DNA of 16,804 nucleotides, taken from positions 1 through 16,804 of the forward strand of contig SDVU01000231.1 of the NCBI GenBank assembly GCA_016256075.1. The letters run 5' to 3'. The notes under the pieces were generated by a model. The model was not told the DNA's origin, searched no databases, and worked only from the letters and a program-made list of their open reading frames with translations. The DNA is from Dictyocoela muelleri (lineage: Eukaryota > Microsporidia). The position numbers and the translations under genes are program-made. This document shows, piece by piece, positions 1-10,178 of this stretch; positions within the stretch are counted from its first letter, which is position 1; each line of letters opens with the position of its first letter.

Positions 1-93
1 TCACGAAGCTCACTCCTTTGGATTATTTAACTTTTATTGCATTGAATTTTAGGTGGAAATTAGAATAAAAATATTTATTTAAATTTTCAAATA
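1..93. other. Unassigned left edge
   Basis: Nothing here is recognisable. The 93 bases are AT-rich with short stops in all frames and end where the palindromic repeat array starts. The segment could belong to whatever element carries that array, or to the missing 3' part of Merlin-A, but no transposase motif is readable. Confidence 0.3.
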
Positions 94-195
94 TTTTCAC
101 CCCAGGTGAAAAAAGTGTCATTTTTCACCCCAGGTAAAAAAGTGTCATTTTTCACCCCAGGTGAAAAACATGCTATTTTTCACCCCAGGTGAAAA
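94..195. repeat. Tandem array of four palindromic units
   Basis: Four units start near 94, 122, 149 and 177, with a period of 27-28 bp. The core is TTTTCACC-CCA-GGTGAAAA, an 8 bp inverted repeat around a 3 bp centre; the second copy has lost one base of the arm. Cores are separated by short linkers (GTGTCA twice, then CATGCTA). The array begins exactly where the Merlin-A reading frame stops making sense, so it probably belongs to, or expanded at the end of, an insertion into that element. Confidence 0.85.
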
Positions 196-873
196 ATGGA
201 CCTAACGGATCTGCCACTCCTATCGAAAACTAGTTCCACGTAATATTTTTCAGGAGTTACTTATGTATCATCTAGGCCAAAGAACCATCTATATTCAGCA
301 TTATAACTCCCTACGGGGTATTTTTGTTTATACCGGAACATAGACTCGTCTATTTGACAGATAATATTGTCACCACCTAATTTATAATCATTTTTTTTAA
401 TAAAATTGGGCTTTTTTTCTTATTTTATGTAAACTTTGCTGATTGTATCTTTGGAAATATTATAATCTCTTACACCTTGGTTTATATTTTCCCCTTTAAA
501 CCAATATAAGTAATTAAAATTATTTTTTTAATTCAACACGTTAATAATCAAAAAACTATGTTTCCTTATAGAAATATATTTCTGGTTTTCCCCACATTAT
601 GAAAAATTACATTTAAATGAATATACATATTTGTTACGCTTATATTTTACGCGCGATGCATTCTTCCACAGGTTTCACAATACAAGTAAGATCGGAGTAC
701 TCCCATGTTTCTCTATAATATGATAATTTCACTAATATTATTATAAATTTTTAACAATAAATTAATTTTAATCACAAGCGTTTATTTTTTTGTAAAAAAA
801 CCCATCCAGATCCATTTGTTTAATATTTAGATTTTTAAAATGCGTAATTGTATCTTTTAATGAGTAACATTGA
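196..873 (-). pseudogene. Merlin-A transposase, N-terminal half (Merlin/IS1016, ISXO2-like)
   Basis: Read on the minus strand this is a Merlin-superfamily DDE transposase, the cut-and-paste enzyme that binds its element's inverted repeats. From the N-terminus: a probable leader (about 873-740), a zinc-ribbon-like stretch with CETCG (about 690-670) and a later Cys near 610, a helix-turn-helix-like part (GVRDYNISKDTISKVYIK, about 480-425), then LGGDNIICQIDES with the first catalytic Asp (codon 348-350), the family's RYKQKYPVG, WFFGLDDT and a DRSG at about 215. Two frame changes lie in the N-terminal half, and a stop follows WFFGLDDT. The reading ends at the palindromic array, so the second Asp and the Glu are absent. 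The RYK/FGLDDT style differs from Merlin-B and Merlin-C, so it is a separate lineage. Confidence 0.8.
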
Positions 874-895
874 TTATTTTCTAATAAAAAAAGTT

Positions 896-974
896 TTTTA
901 TAGGTCAAAATTATCAAGCCATAAATTTTTACGCGCCATTTGAAATACTTAAGAAGTGTTTTTATTTGTAAAAT
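896..974 (+). repeat. Left 79 bp direct repeat flanking MULE-1
   Basis: This 79 bp block matches 2402-2479 in the same orientation with about five differences, including one single-base indel. It runs into the left terminal inverted repeat of MULE-1, overlapping it by four bases. It may be the 5' flank of Merlin-A, since that reading ends close to its left side, but no protein motif is readable inside it. Confidence 0.9.
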
Positions 975-2390
975 TCACCGGAAAATTTTGTAACCCCTTA
1001 AAAGTTAAATTTTTCAAAAAATATTATATGAGTAACAAAAATAAAGAAAAGATAGCATATGAAGGTTATTTCAATAACTTTAAAGATGTTAATTCTGGCA
1101 AAATCACTTGGTGGTGCAATAAAAGAGGATGTACTGTTTTGTTAAAGACTAACATGTCCTATGATTTATGTGGCGAAATGCCTATGCATCCACATGTTAT
1201 AGATGAAAAAATATAACTGTGTACTCTTAAGTGCTCGGATCATAGAGAGGGCTCTTTTGTCAAACGAGTCAGGCAGGCATATTGTTGTTTCAGAATGTTC
1301 AAGTGAAACTGCAACAGTGGTCAACTCCAGGTATTATGGTGATTTGGTTAGAAGTTTACGTAATCGCAGTAATTTTACCCAACTTCCTGAAAGTGATATC
1401 CCTGTTGAACTTCATAAGACGCTTGAAGGAAAACAATTCCTTCATTTTGACTCCGGGATGAATAATCTAAATAAAATGTTGTCTTCACAACGGAAGAAAA
1501 TATTGAGCATTTCAAATATTCCGAAGTAGTTGTTTGTGACGGGACGTTCATGTCAACACCTTCCACTTTTGAGCAATTATTTACTTTGCAATGTAATGGG
1601 AGGAATAATAATTTGCCTTTAAAATATTGCTTCATGAAGAACAAAAGTGATGCATCTTATCAACTCTTCTTCAAGTGGTTAGATGAGAAATGTAATGGAC
1701 TATGTAAACCCAAAAGTGTTGTACTAGACTTTGAGGTGGCAAGTTATAATAGCTGTAAAAGGGTTTTAAAAAATTCGGGTATCTATGGATGTAATTTTCA
1801 TTTAGGATAGATTATTTGGAGAAGAGTACAGCTACTTAAGTTTTCGAAAGAGTTTAAGAGCAATAGTATAATCAAGTTTAAGATCAAGATGATACTTGCT
1901 TTAAGCTTCGCCTCACCCCATGATATTCAAATTTTAGCTGCAAGACTCAAAGCATGGCTTATTTTAGAAAAAGCTTCCGATGTTCTGAAGCTTTTTGATT
2001 GGTTTCAATATGAATATCTAGACTTTAATAACTCAAACAAGAATATTGGATTTTGGAACTGTTATGAAAGAGTAATTTCTGGCATTCCAAGAACTACTAA
2101 TAGCATTGAAGGATTCCATAGACATCTAAATAATCTGATCAGAAACAAACAGACGTCATTTTTCTGATTGGACAGGAGATATTCAATGAGCAGTCTTTAG
2201 TAGAGCATAAATTACTTTTGTCTCTGCATTCTAGAGTAGAAACAAAACAAGTTGATAGACTAAAACAAACACTTGAAGGCTATGGCAGTTATTATGGTGC
2301 AGATTTCTTAAAAAAATTATGCTTACACATAGCTGGAAACTGGATTAAAATATTTTATTTTTAATGTGTATAAAATTTTCCGGTGATTTT
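971..2390 (+). mobile_element. MULE-1, compact Mutator-like element
   Basis: The element is about 1.42 kb. Its ends are inverted repeats: AAATTCACCGGAAAATTTT at 971-989 and its near-complement at 2372-2390, with one mismatch in 19. The broken transposase fills almost all the space between them, with the stop codon only eight bases before the right repeat. No ordinary 8-11 bp target duplication is seen; instead 79/78 bp direct repeats lie outside the ends, the right one after an 11-base gap (TGCGGGCAGCC). The low divergence of the two flanking copies and the small number of coding breaks make this one of the younger insertions in the window. Confidence 0.85.
1028..2364 (+). pseudogene. MULE-1 transposase, almost complete
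   Basis: A Mutator-like DDE transposase of about 445 codons starting at ATG 1028. The first 55 residues are a FLYWCH zinc finger (EGYFNNF, WWCNKRGC, then HPH). The catalytic domain has the first Asp in VVVCDGTF (1538-1540), the second Asp in VVLDFEVA (1727-1729), the YGCNFHLG block and the candidate Glu in TTNSIEGFHRHLN (2108-2110). The tail ends YYGADFLKKLCLHIAGNW. Breaks: a frame change in the A-run near 1205-1215, another near 1495-1502, one in-frame TAG at 1808-1810 where the family has Gln, and a frame change near 2155-2163. All three acidic codons survive. An upstream TTG reading from 956 lies in the end repeat and is unlikely to be the start. Confidence 0.9.
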
Positions 2391-2401
2391 TGCGGGCAGC
2401 C

Positions 2402-2479
2402 TTTTATAGGTCAAAATTATGAGCCATAAATTTTTACACGCTATTTGAAATACTTTAGAAGTGTTTTTATTTGTAAAAT
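2402..2479 (+). repeat. Right 78 bp direct repeat flanking MULE-1
   Basis: Same-orientation copy of 896-974, separated from the right MULE-1 end by 11 bases (2391-2401). It shares the blocks GGTCAAAATTAT, GCCATAAATTTTTAC and GAAGTGTTTTTATTTG with the left copy. The unusual length for a MULE target duplication is treated as a finding. Confidence 0.9.
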
Positions 2480-2857
2480 AACATTATGAGAATCGTGAAC
2501 ATCTGTTAGTAAATGTAATTATAAATATTTTATTGTTTTTATTATTATGAATTAAATAAGTAGCATCAAATGTTCATATACCTCACTACGACATCTTTAA
2601 GGGGTAGTTCTGTAATTACTGATCTTTTGTTTTACCAAAATTCGAAATTTTGTTCTTGATATTTGGCAAAATAACAATTTCGAATTAATTTTTCCAATAG
2701 AAGAACGATTTCTTTCGAAATATGAATTATTTTTGGAGTGTTAAATAACTAGGCATAAAACCTGGATGTCCATGAATAATATATAATTTTGTAAGATAAT
2801 TTCCAAGGTCGGAGAATTAATAAGATTGATTGTGATGGAATTTATATTAAATTATTT
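2480..2857. other. Unassigned AT-rich spacer
   Basis: No frame of useful length and no transposase motif. There is a short perfect palindrome, AAAATTCGAAATTTT (about 2637-2651), and a related AATTTCGAATT near 2680. The block may be the flank into which MULE-1 inserted. Confidence 0.4.
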
Positions 2858-3013
2858 GATCAGTCCCATTATTCCCGCGAAGCGATCACTCCCAGTTTTT
2901 CCCCAACATGGGTTAATAATAATAATAACTTTTAAATTATAATAAGAAAAAAAAATAATAAATTTCGGATCAGTCCCATTTTTTTCCCCTGGGGGGAAAA
3001 ATGGGACTGATCC
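2858..3013. repeat. 47 bp palindrome with a solo half copy
   Basis: GATCAGTCCCATT at 2858-2870 is repeated at 2968-2980 and appears inverted at about 2999-3011. The second and third copies form a 47 bp near-perfect palindrome (2967-3013) with a CCCC/GGGG core. The block between the first two copies carries a (TAA)n run. This could be a tiny inverted-repeat element, or two end pieces of one. It lies exactly at the downstream edge of the readable Gypsy A sequence. Confidence 0.8.
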
Positions 3014-3015
3014 AA

Positions 3016-4797
3016 ATTTTTTATTTCGTGATAAATTGTCAGATATTGCATTTTTATTTCCAGAAATGTGGTGAATTGATATAATTAGGACTAAAATCGA
3101 GGTATTCTATCTGTTAGATTTTTTTTTGAAAAATCATTTGATTTAACAAAAATATTTTTATTATCAGTGATAATATATATTTCCAAATCACTTATTAAAG
3201 GGCGCCATTTGTTGATAGCACTAAATATAGCATACATCTCTTTTTCAAAATGAAATAATTTAATGGTGATAAATTTAATTTTTTGCTGTAATATTCAATG
3301 ATACCCTAATCTTGTTTTAGAATTTCATCTATAGCTAATTCAATCGCATCTGTATAAATAGTAAATTTTTTGTTCAAATAAGGAATATTAAATAAATATT
3401 TCCGTTTATTTGTTCTTATATATCTTTATTTGTTGACATTTATTCCTCATTTATACCATCTTATCAGATTTATTGCTCAGCTTTATGTATATGGTATGAA
3501 GTTTTACACTTAATTTCGGTATGAACTTCCGAAGGCAATTAATCTTTCCGAATAATTTTTTATACTCTTTTTGTTTTTGGGTTTTCTCATTCTACAAAGT
3601 TATCAATTCAAGATTGTTTACTGGAATATTTACCTTCAAAGATGGAAAATCATAGGTAAGAAATAGATGTTTATAAAAATTCGGATTTGATGGAGTTTAT
3701 TATGACATTTATATGCGTAAGTTTTGATAAAACGATTTTTTTTTCAGTTTTATTCAATATCTTTTGTATAAATAATAATATCATTTACGAATACATAAAC
3801 GTTATTAATATCAAAAAAATTCACTTATTAAATTGTGAAAAAATTTTCAGGGAAATTTAGCAACCCTAATGGTATTCGAGTACATTCAAATTTTTCCATA
3901 TTAGTTACGAAAGCCGTTTTATGAGTATTTATTGGTCTTATGTGAACTTGATAAAATTCCCTCTGCAAATAAATTCTTGAAAATATTTTTGAGACACAGA
4001 AATTATGGAATGAATGGAAAATATCAGGAAAATGATATTGCATTAGAATTGATGATTTATTTAGATTACTATAATCTATTAATATCCGGCCAGCTACATC
4101 ATCTTTTTTAATAAATATTGGTACAGTAAATAATAAATCTGTTTTTTAATAATTTTCAAAATTAAAAAATATTTTATCTTGTCTTTCATTAGTTTTTCCT
4201 GAAATTGAGAACATTGATATAGTGTTAATGTTGGTTTATTGATATTTTTCATAGGTTTTTTTAATTCTATATCTAAAATAGGTTTTAAATAAATCGTTTT
4301 GGAAAGATATTTTGTAAAAAGTTCTGAAAGTTTTACATTTGATCAGATTTTTTTTACTTCTTTAAGAGGGTTTAATAGACATATTTTGGCTGTATTTTAA
4401 CGATTAAATTTGAAAATGTAATTATCAATTATTAAACTCATGTTTCCTAAATCCAGACTGACTGAATTCTCAATAATGAAATCATTACCTATTATTAAAT
4501 TTTCTACTAAATTATCAATGACTTTGAAATTTAATTTAAATGTATTTTGTCAATATCTTTTTTAAAAAAACAGTTAAATATTACGAGTACCTTTTAGTGA
4601 CCTGTAGCTGAAGTAATTATAGATTTATTTTTCTTTTCAAAATTACATCAATTTTTCTATAAGAATTTAAATTTTATAAATGATGATGTTTAACCAGTGT
4701 CTATCAAAACTTTGAGAAGATCGCCTTCGTTATTTTTAATAAACAAAAAGTTAAATTAAAATAATCTTAATATTGTTTATTTTAATTTTGTTATTAC
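3016..4797 (-). mobile_element. Ty3/Gypsy retrotransposon fossil A (protease-RT-RNase H)
   Basis: A minus-strand fossil of a Ty3/Gypsy pol region. Parts in order from high to low coordinate: a retropepsin-like block (about 4740-4430) with LIDTG and a later LIIGNDF-like stretch; reverse transcriptase (about 4110-3830) with DYSNLNK, YLQREFYQVHIRP and THKTAFV; and an RNase H block (about 3270-3020) with EKEMYAIFSAINKWRP, a TDNK motif and ISDNLSR, the counterpart of the usual ADALSR ending. No integrase and no LTR are recognisable. It is clearly broken, with many interruptions, and looks old. The hAT ends at its upstream edge and a 47 bp palindrome lies at its downstream edge. Confidence 0.85.
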
Positions 4798-4901
4798 TAG
4801 GGCCCGGTAAAATGCCTGCACCAGGCATTTTCTAAAAAAACAGCATTCTATATTTTTTGCTTAAAAACCAGGCATTTATGCCTGGTTTCAAAATTACCCC
4901 T

Positions 4902-6304
4902 ATGAAAAATTTATTATCCTATACCGCATTAACAAAGATTGTATCTAAATACAGTTTTCTAAAAAAATCAAAAAATGAGCTTGTTTGCACAATATGCAAT
5001 AAGAAATTAAATTATTCCCAAAATGATGGAACAAAATCTATACGTAGGCATATATTATCTCAAACTCATGTTTATAATGAAATAAGAAATTCAGAACAAA
5101 TGACATTACTACAGACATGTTCAATGTCATCTCAAAATATCATTTTCGATAATAACTTGATAGAGGCCTTTACATCAGCCAATATTCCCTTATTTAAACT
5201 ACAAAATTCTGTTTTAAGTGATTTTATTCAAAAATATACTGGCCATATTATTAATGACGAATCATATTATCGTAAACTGATGGTACCTATTTATGAAAAT
5301 AGGATCAGGACAATTTTTTCTAAGTTTAAAGGCGAGGATATATTATTAATGTTTGATGAAACTACGGACGTAAACGGCCGATTTGTTTTAAATATTTTAG
5401 GAGTTTTTTGTAGCAAAATATCTAGACAGAAAATCTTTTTACTTCGCACAATTGAACTTTAAAAAACGAACAATGTAACAGTGGGCCAGGAAATAATAAA
5501 TATCATGTTTGAAATATATAAAGGTGACATAAACTATAATAAGTTACACATTATTATTTCTGATGCTGCTCCCTATGCCGTAAAAGCCGTCGAATGTCTT
5601 AAACATCTATTTCCAAATTTAAAGCATGTAACATGTCTGACACATATGTTACATCGATTATGTGAAAAATTACGAGAAATTTCACCTATTTCAAATTATG
5701 TTAGCTCTGAATTGAAAAGGATACTTGTGAAGAATAAAGATAATCAGCTAATTTTCAAAGAAACATCTGGATTATAACTTCCGAAACTTCCGATAATAAC
5801 AAGATGAGGAACATGGGTAAATTTCATGTCAGAACTGCTAAAAAAATTATGATCTTTATAAGAAATTTATTCTAAAATTATCTCAAAATACCCCAAATTA
5901 TGTTAAATTGTTAACGTCATTTATCGACCCAAGCTTCATTTTAGAGCTTCGAGAGATTGCGAATTCTAATTTTATTGTTGATAAAATTTCAGAGCTCGAA
6001 AAAAAGGATTTGTCCACAATTCAACAAATTAATATCTTAAAGGACATTGGAAATCAATTGAAAAATCAAACATTAATTTTAAAATTTGGATTATTAATTG
6101 ACAAAAACCCAGACTTACACTTTTTTTCTCTTTAAATTCGATAACATGTCTAGAAAGTTATAAAAAGTATTTATTTATTCCACTTACTACTGTAGAAATC
6201 GAGGGAAGCTTTAGCAAGTTGAATCAGATTTTGTTTGATCAAAGAAGAAGTTTGACATGAAAAATTTAGGAATTCTTTTATTTCTATATTTTAATGAAAA
6301 TTAA
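4902..6304 (+). pseudogene. hAT transposase (BED-like finger, DUF659-type core, hAT-C)
   Basis: Residues near the N-terminus hold a BED-type zinc finger, CTICNKK followed by RRHILSQTH. The RNase-H-like core shows FDETTDVNGRFVLNILG (first Asp 5355-5357), IISDAAPYAV (second Asp 5562-5564) and the CLTHMLHRLC block with its CxxH, then TR-GTW. The C-terminal dimerisation domain is clear: PLTTVEIEGSFSKL, DQRRSLT and LLFLYFNEN, ending at TAA 6302-6304. I prefer ATG 4902 because ATG 4878 lies in a subterminal palindrome. Breaks: in-frame stops at 5460, 5775 and 5805 (TGA for the usual Trp of TRWGTW), frame changes near 5840 and 6125, and a TGA after RRSLT. Not functional as it stands, but every domain is present. 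Confidence 0.92.
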
Positions 6305-6714
6305 TGAATTCATTAAAATTTTAATGAATTAATATGTTTAAAATTTATTGAAAATCAAAAATGAAATTTTACTTTTGATTAATGAATTTTTCGAATTTTA
6401 ATTCAAAAATGATATTTTTGAATTTTAGGTTGATAATCTTTATTATTTTTAACATTAAATTAATATAAATAGTTGGCTTTACATATTCTGGTGTAAAATT
6501 TGACATGAAAATAGAAAATCGTGAAATTAAAAAACAGACAAACTCAGAAAAATTTTCATAAAAAAGCCAAAACCCAGTTTTTTTATTAAAAAATTTTAAA
6601 TACCGAAAATAAATCAGGCTCATGTTTTCTGATAAAAATAAACTAAAAAGTTCTTTTAATTATCTATTATATTCGGGGATATTTATAAAAAATCAGACTT
6701 TATTGTTCAAAAAC
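6305..6714. other. Non-coding 3' region of the hAT
   Basis: About 400 bases between the transposase stop and the right subterminal repeats. It is very AT-rich with TTAATGAATTCATTAA-like and AAATTTT runs. A minus-strand open frame at 6369-6623 is low-complexity and resembles nothing, so it is not called as a gene. This is probably untranslated tail of the hAT. Confidence 0.6.
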
Positions 6715-6866
6715 TCCGGGCCTTAAAAGGCTTTTCGTCAAAAACCCGTATTTTTTACGACCTTAATCGCTTAAAAAAACCAGTCTTTTACCAGGCTTTT
6801 CGTCTAAAAAAACCGGGCTTTTACCAAGCTTTTCGTTAAAAAAAACCAGGCTTTTTCCGGGCCCTG

Positions 6867-8610
6867 TTTATAACCTTTCAATTGTGTTGGATTTGATTGT
6901 GAATTGTATAAAATTTTTACTGGAGGATATAATAAATTTTTAAAAGAATCATTTAAACTAAAATACGTTTTCAAAAGATATTATTTTAATCACCGTGAAG
7001 GTAATCTTTGGTATCTAAATTGAGTTTTCTTTTAAATTTTTCATCAATATGTCGGCTTTTTTATTTTCTAAATCTAATAAAAATAAATTTTTTTTATTAT
7101 TTCTCTACAATTTCATATCCCCTAAATCTAATACATATTTATTTGTAATTAAAAATTCATTTTCTAAAATTATATAAATAGCAAATTCATTTAGGCTGTA
7201 AAAAATAACATTGAAGTTTCTATCATAATCTTTAAATTTCACTATACAGTTTACTGTTTTATCACATGTTGTATATTCATATTTACCAAAAAAGTTTTGA
7301 TAAGAATACTTTCTGAGAATTCGAGATCAAAAGTCAAAGCAAAATCTTTTTTAATTTATTTCTTGAAGCACCGGTATCTATAGTGAATTTTACATCACTA
7401 GCATTCAAAAAAACCACCAATCTCAAATTCTTTTTCGAAACTATATTTTCTCAATAATAAATTATCGTTCTTTTTTAAATCCACTTTCCCATTTTTATCA
7501 TAATTAAAATCTTTATTTCGATCTAATTTATTTTTTAAGGTTGTAATGCAGAATTTCCATTGGTAATATATTTATCATTGTTAGGTAATCAGGATGGTTA
7601 CCTACATATTGTGAAGGATTAGTTATTAGGTTTCAGATTAATATGTTTCTTATTAGAAACATTATTAATCTGAAACATGGTTGTTTCAGGTTGTCTATAT
7701 AAAGAAGATGAATAAATAAACATGCCTTTTGAGAATAAACCTTCTAATAATTTTAACAAGTCTTCTGATAGACAGAAGCCTTAGAATCATCATGATCATT
7801 ATTTTTATAATTCCCTATTTTCGAAAATTCATTCTCTTCAAGTCTTGTTAGATATTTTAATATTCCTTTTAAATCATTTAAGTTTTGTTTACATATCTCA
7901 TAATCGGTAAAATTTCCAAGACCCTTTATAAATGCCTCTCTAAATCTTCTATCAATCTTCTTTTTGCTTATTCTTTCTATTCTAGCATATTTTTCAATAT
8001 TATTTTTAATTTCATAAAAATATATATTAATTTTTTGAAAATTTTTTTGTTTGATTCTATCAAATTTTAATAAAATTGTTATAGAATTGTAAATTTTTTC
8101 ATTATTCTTCAAAAAAGGTTTATTCGTTATTTGAAAAAGTTTCCTTTAATAATTCATCTTTATCAATTGATTTGTCTTTTATCAGGTGGTATTATATTTC
8201 TTTGGACTGTGACCAGGTCCATTTATTAAAATTTAGAATTTTCTAATAATTTTCGAACCATTCATTATCATTTAAATTTTTAATATTGTGAATGAATTTC
8301 TTTTTTTTCTATATTTCCACATCATTCCCTTTATATTAAGACTTTTATTTCTAAATTTTCTATATTATCATCTTTTCTCTTAATTTGAAGCCTTTTAAAA
8401 TCAAAATGGCGTATACCGGCGGAATTCGATTATATCTCAGGAAGTATTCGATAATACTTTTGTTAAAACTGGAACCTGAATACATGGATTTCATCTCAAA
8501 ACCTAAATTATTACTAAAATATTTTGAATTGTCTCTATTTAACTTTTTACCATTATTATCCCACATATTCTCACAAATTACACTTCTTTTATATTTAAAA
8601 GTGATTTATT
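6867..8610 (-). mobile_element. Ty3/Gypsy retrotransposon fossil B (gag-protease)
   Basis: A minus-strand fossil of the 5' half of a Ty3/Gypsy element. A gag-like block (about 8566-7753) has an N-terminal part, then NEWFEN and FNKWTWSQ, and a longer stretch with RRFREAFIKGL typical of retrotransposon gag. It is followed by a retropepsin block (about 7410-7090) with FTIDTGAS and a later IYIILENEF / VLDLGDM segment. It is broken in several places and old. No LTR or primer-binding site is recognisable. It has its own protease signature distinct from that of fossil A, so the two pieces are probably different copies now separated by the hAT. Confidence 0.75.
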
Positions 8611-9054
8611 AAATTTTTATTAATTAAATATTTTACAAATATTTAAATTAATAAAAATTATAATTTTAAATCGTAGTAGTAATACTACAGTATCCTACAT
8701 TCTAATTTCGTGACGTTTTATTATCAACAATATATAATTGTTTCTTTTTTCGCAATTTTCCGTGATAGCATCATTAAATTAAGTTTTTATTAACTAAACT
8801 TTTTGGCCTTTCCCAAAATATGCCGATATAAGAAAAAAGGGCCGATAATTTATTTTAAATAACCCACCCTTATGAGTCTAGCAAAATTACAAAACACTTT
8901 AACAAGAGTTTAAAACAAGATTCGGAATTATTAGAACAAAATATAATTATGATTTTAATATAGATTTTTCAAGAAAAAGTTTAGGTTCTCCAACGGGTTA
9001 GGCGTCCCGTCTGATTTTAGTAAATCGCCATTCATAAGCGGAAATCAGATGATT
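8611..9054. other. Unassigned AT-rich spacer with an AT-only hairpin
   Basis: No protein motif is seen. At 8612-8659 an inverted repeat of 20-21 bases made only of A and T (AATTTTTATTAATTAAATAT and its complement) surrounds a 7-base loop. A weaker one, GTAGTAGTAATACTAC, follows near 8673. The sequence may be the upstream flank of fossil B, but no LTR is recognisable. Confidence 0.4.
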
Positions 9055-9230
9055 CATATTTGAAATAAGCGTAAAATCACAAGTTATATTCAGATATTAT
9101 TATTGTAATTATTTTACGACCAAATATAGAAGTTTTAAAAAATTTCCGCGAAGATGAAATTTTTATAAACTCCCATAATTAGCTGATAAAGAATTATAAA
9201 TATTATAAATAAAGATAAATCGCGGTTAGG
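9055..9230 (+). repeat. Left diverged direct repeat (X) beside Merlin-B
   Basis: Aligns by eye in the same orientation with 10566-10705. Shared blocks include AAATAAGCGTAAAATCACAA (10570s: AAATAAACGTAAAATCGCAA), GAAGTTTTAAAAAA versus GAAATTTTAAAAAA, and CATAATTAGC versus CATAACTAGC. The right copy lacks about 30 bases. Identity looks like roughly 65-70 percent, much lower than for the repeats around the MULEs. Confidence 0.6.
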
Positions 9231-9336
9231 TTCTTATTTCAAAATGGAATTATTTAATTTACTCTTACGGATGTCGATTTCCTAAAAAAGAGAGGGGGTG
9301 ACTAACTCGTTGTAGAACTAAAAGTTTAATAAGTAG

Positions 9337-10178
9337 TTGGACTATTTTGTAGAGTTAGGCATCATACATAACCAATGTAAGTGTTTTTGTGAGAGAAAAC
9401 TGTTTCTAATTAAAAAACGAAAGAAATGGGTGTTTATATATGGTTCTGCAAAAGTCGCAAGAAAAAAAAACATGCAGACATGGATCTATTTTCTGTTAAG
9501 CAAAGCTCATATAATAAAATCCTTTAAGGTTGTTCAAAAATTCAGTAAAAATAGCCTTCAAAACGATACAGGATATGATTCAGATAAATCAAAGAATACT
9601 TTCTTGGATTGTTTTGAAATGATAAGAGGGATAATTCAAGAACATAAATGAGAACCCATATTTTAGAAGGCCTTGATGAGAATGAGAATACGAAAATAGT
9701 GAAAAAACCGAGTCGTTATTTTTCAGAAGAAAATATGAACACGAAGAATCAGACCTAAACAATGGGTATTTTGTATGATTGAGAGAGATAGCAAGTTTTG
9801 CATGATTTTCTATTACCGGACAGAAGCGGATATACGATAATACCACATATTTTACAAAATATTTTACTTAATACAGTTTTAGTTACAGTCTGTTGGGCTG
9901 CGTATAACAGACTAAGAGAATAACCTTAATTTGAGCATTTAACTGCAAACCACAGTCTAAATTTTCTTAATTCTGATGATTCAGAAATACACACCAAAAC
10001 AATAGAAAGTTGTAGTAGTCATTGTAAAAAGAAACTTAAAAATCAACATGGTAAGCTAGTGATCGACTTATATGTTATTTATTTGAATATGCATTCAAAA
10101 GAAAATTTTCTAAAAAAAGATTGTTTTAACAGTTTTCTATTAATTCTTAAAAGGCGACTTATGAATCATTTTTATTGA
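9337..10178 (+). pseudogene. Merlin-B transposase, full length, decayed
   Basis: The N-terminal part (9337-9651) reads FVELGIIHNQCKCFCERK, then KKWVF and MQTWIYFLLSKAHI, matching the Merlin zinc-ribbon and GTFF-type region. The catalytic part follows in other frames: ESLFFRRKYEH (from about 9710), QWVFCMIERDSKFCM, then one frame (9807-10178) with LLPDRSG, CWAAYNRL, FEHLTANHSLNF, IHTKTIES and KKKLKNQHG, ending at TGA 10176-10178. By position the first catalytic Asp has become Thr (9707-9709) and the second Val (9888-9890), while the Glu is kept (10005-10007). With at least three frame changes and several stops it cannot act. The start is uncertain because no ATG lies in place. Confidence 0.85.

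Larger units (their letters stand above)
4798..6866 (+). mobile_element. hAT transposon with both ends
   Basis: The element is 2069 bp. Ends: TAGGGCCCGGTAAAATGCCTG on the left and the complement of CAGGGCCCGGAAAAAGCCTG on the right, an inverted repeat of about 20 bp. Flanking octamers GTTATTAC (4790-4797) and TTTATAAC (6867-6874) agree at 6 of 8, as expected for an aged 8 bp hAT duplication. Subterminal palindromes built on AGGC/GCCT lie at both ends: CCAGGCATTTATGCCTGG on the left and repeated CAGGCTTTTCGT-like units at about 6715-6855 on the right. It sits between two Ty3/Gypsy fossils on the opposite strand. Confidence 0.9.

Noticed and set aside
94-195. CRISPR-like array
   Set aside because: Only four units, linkers of 8-9 bases that are themselves repeated, and a eukaryotic transposon context. 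It is a palindromic minisatellite.
1375-1644. Minus-strand open frame of 89 codons
   Set aside because: It lies antisense to the MULE-1 catalytic region, which is supported by family motifs. It is a shadow.
6369-6623. Minus-strand open frame of 84 codons
   Set aside because: Low-complexity, Phe/Ile/Lys-rich translation of AT-rich hAT tail with no family resemblance.
7885-8612. Plus-strand open frames opposite fossil B
   Set aside because: Hydrophobic translations antisense to the gag-like block, which has recognisable retrotransposon features.
8611-9254. LTR or primer-binding site of Gypsy fossil B
   Set aside because: No second copy, no TG...CA ends and no tRNA-complementary stretch could be recognised.
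9589-9846. Minus-strand open frame of 85 codons
   Set aside because: Antisense to the Merlin-B catalytic region; no independent support.
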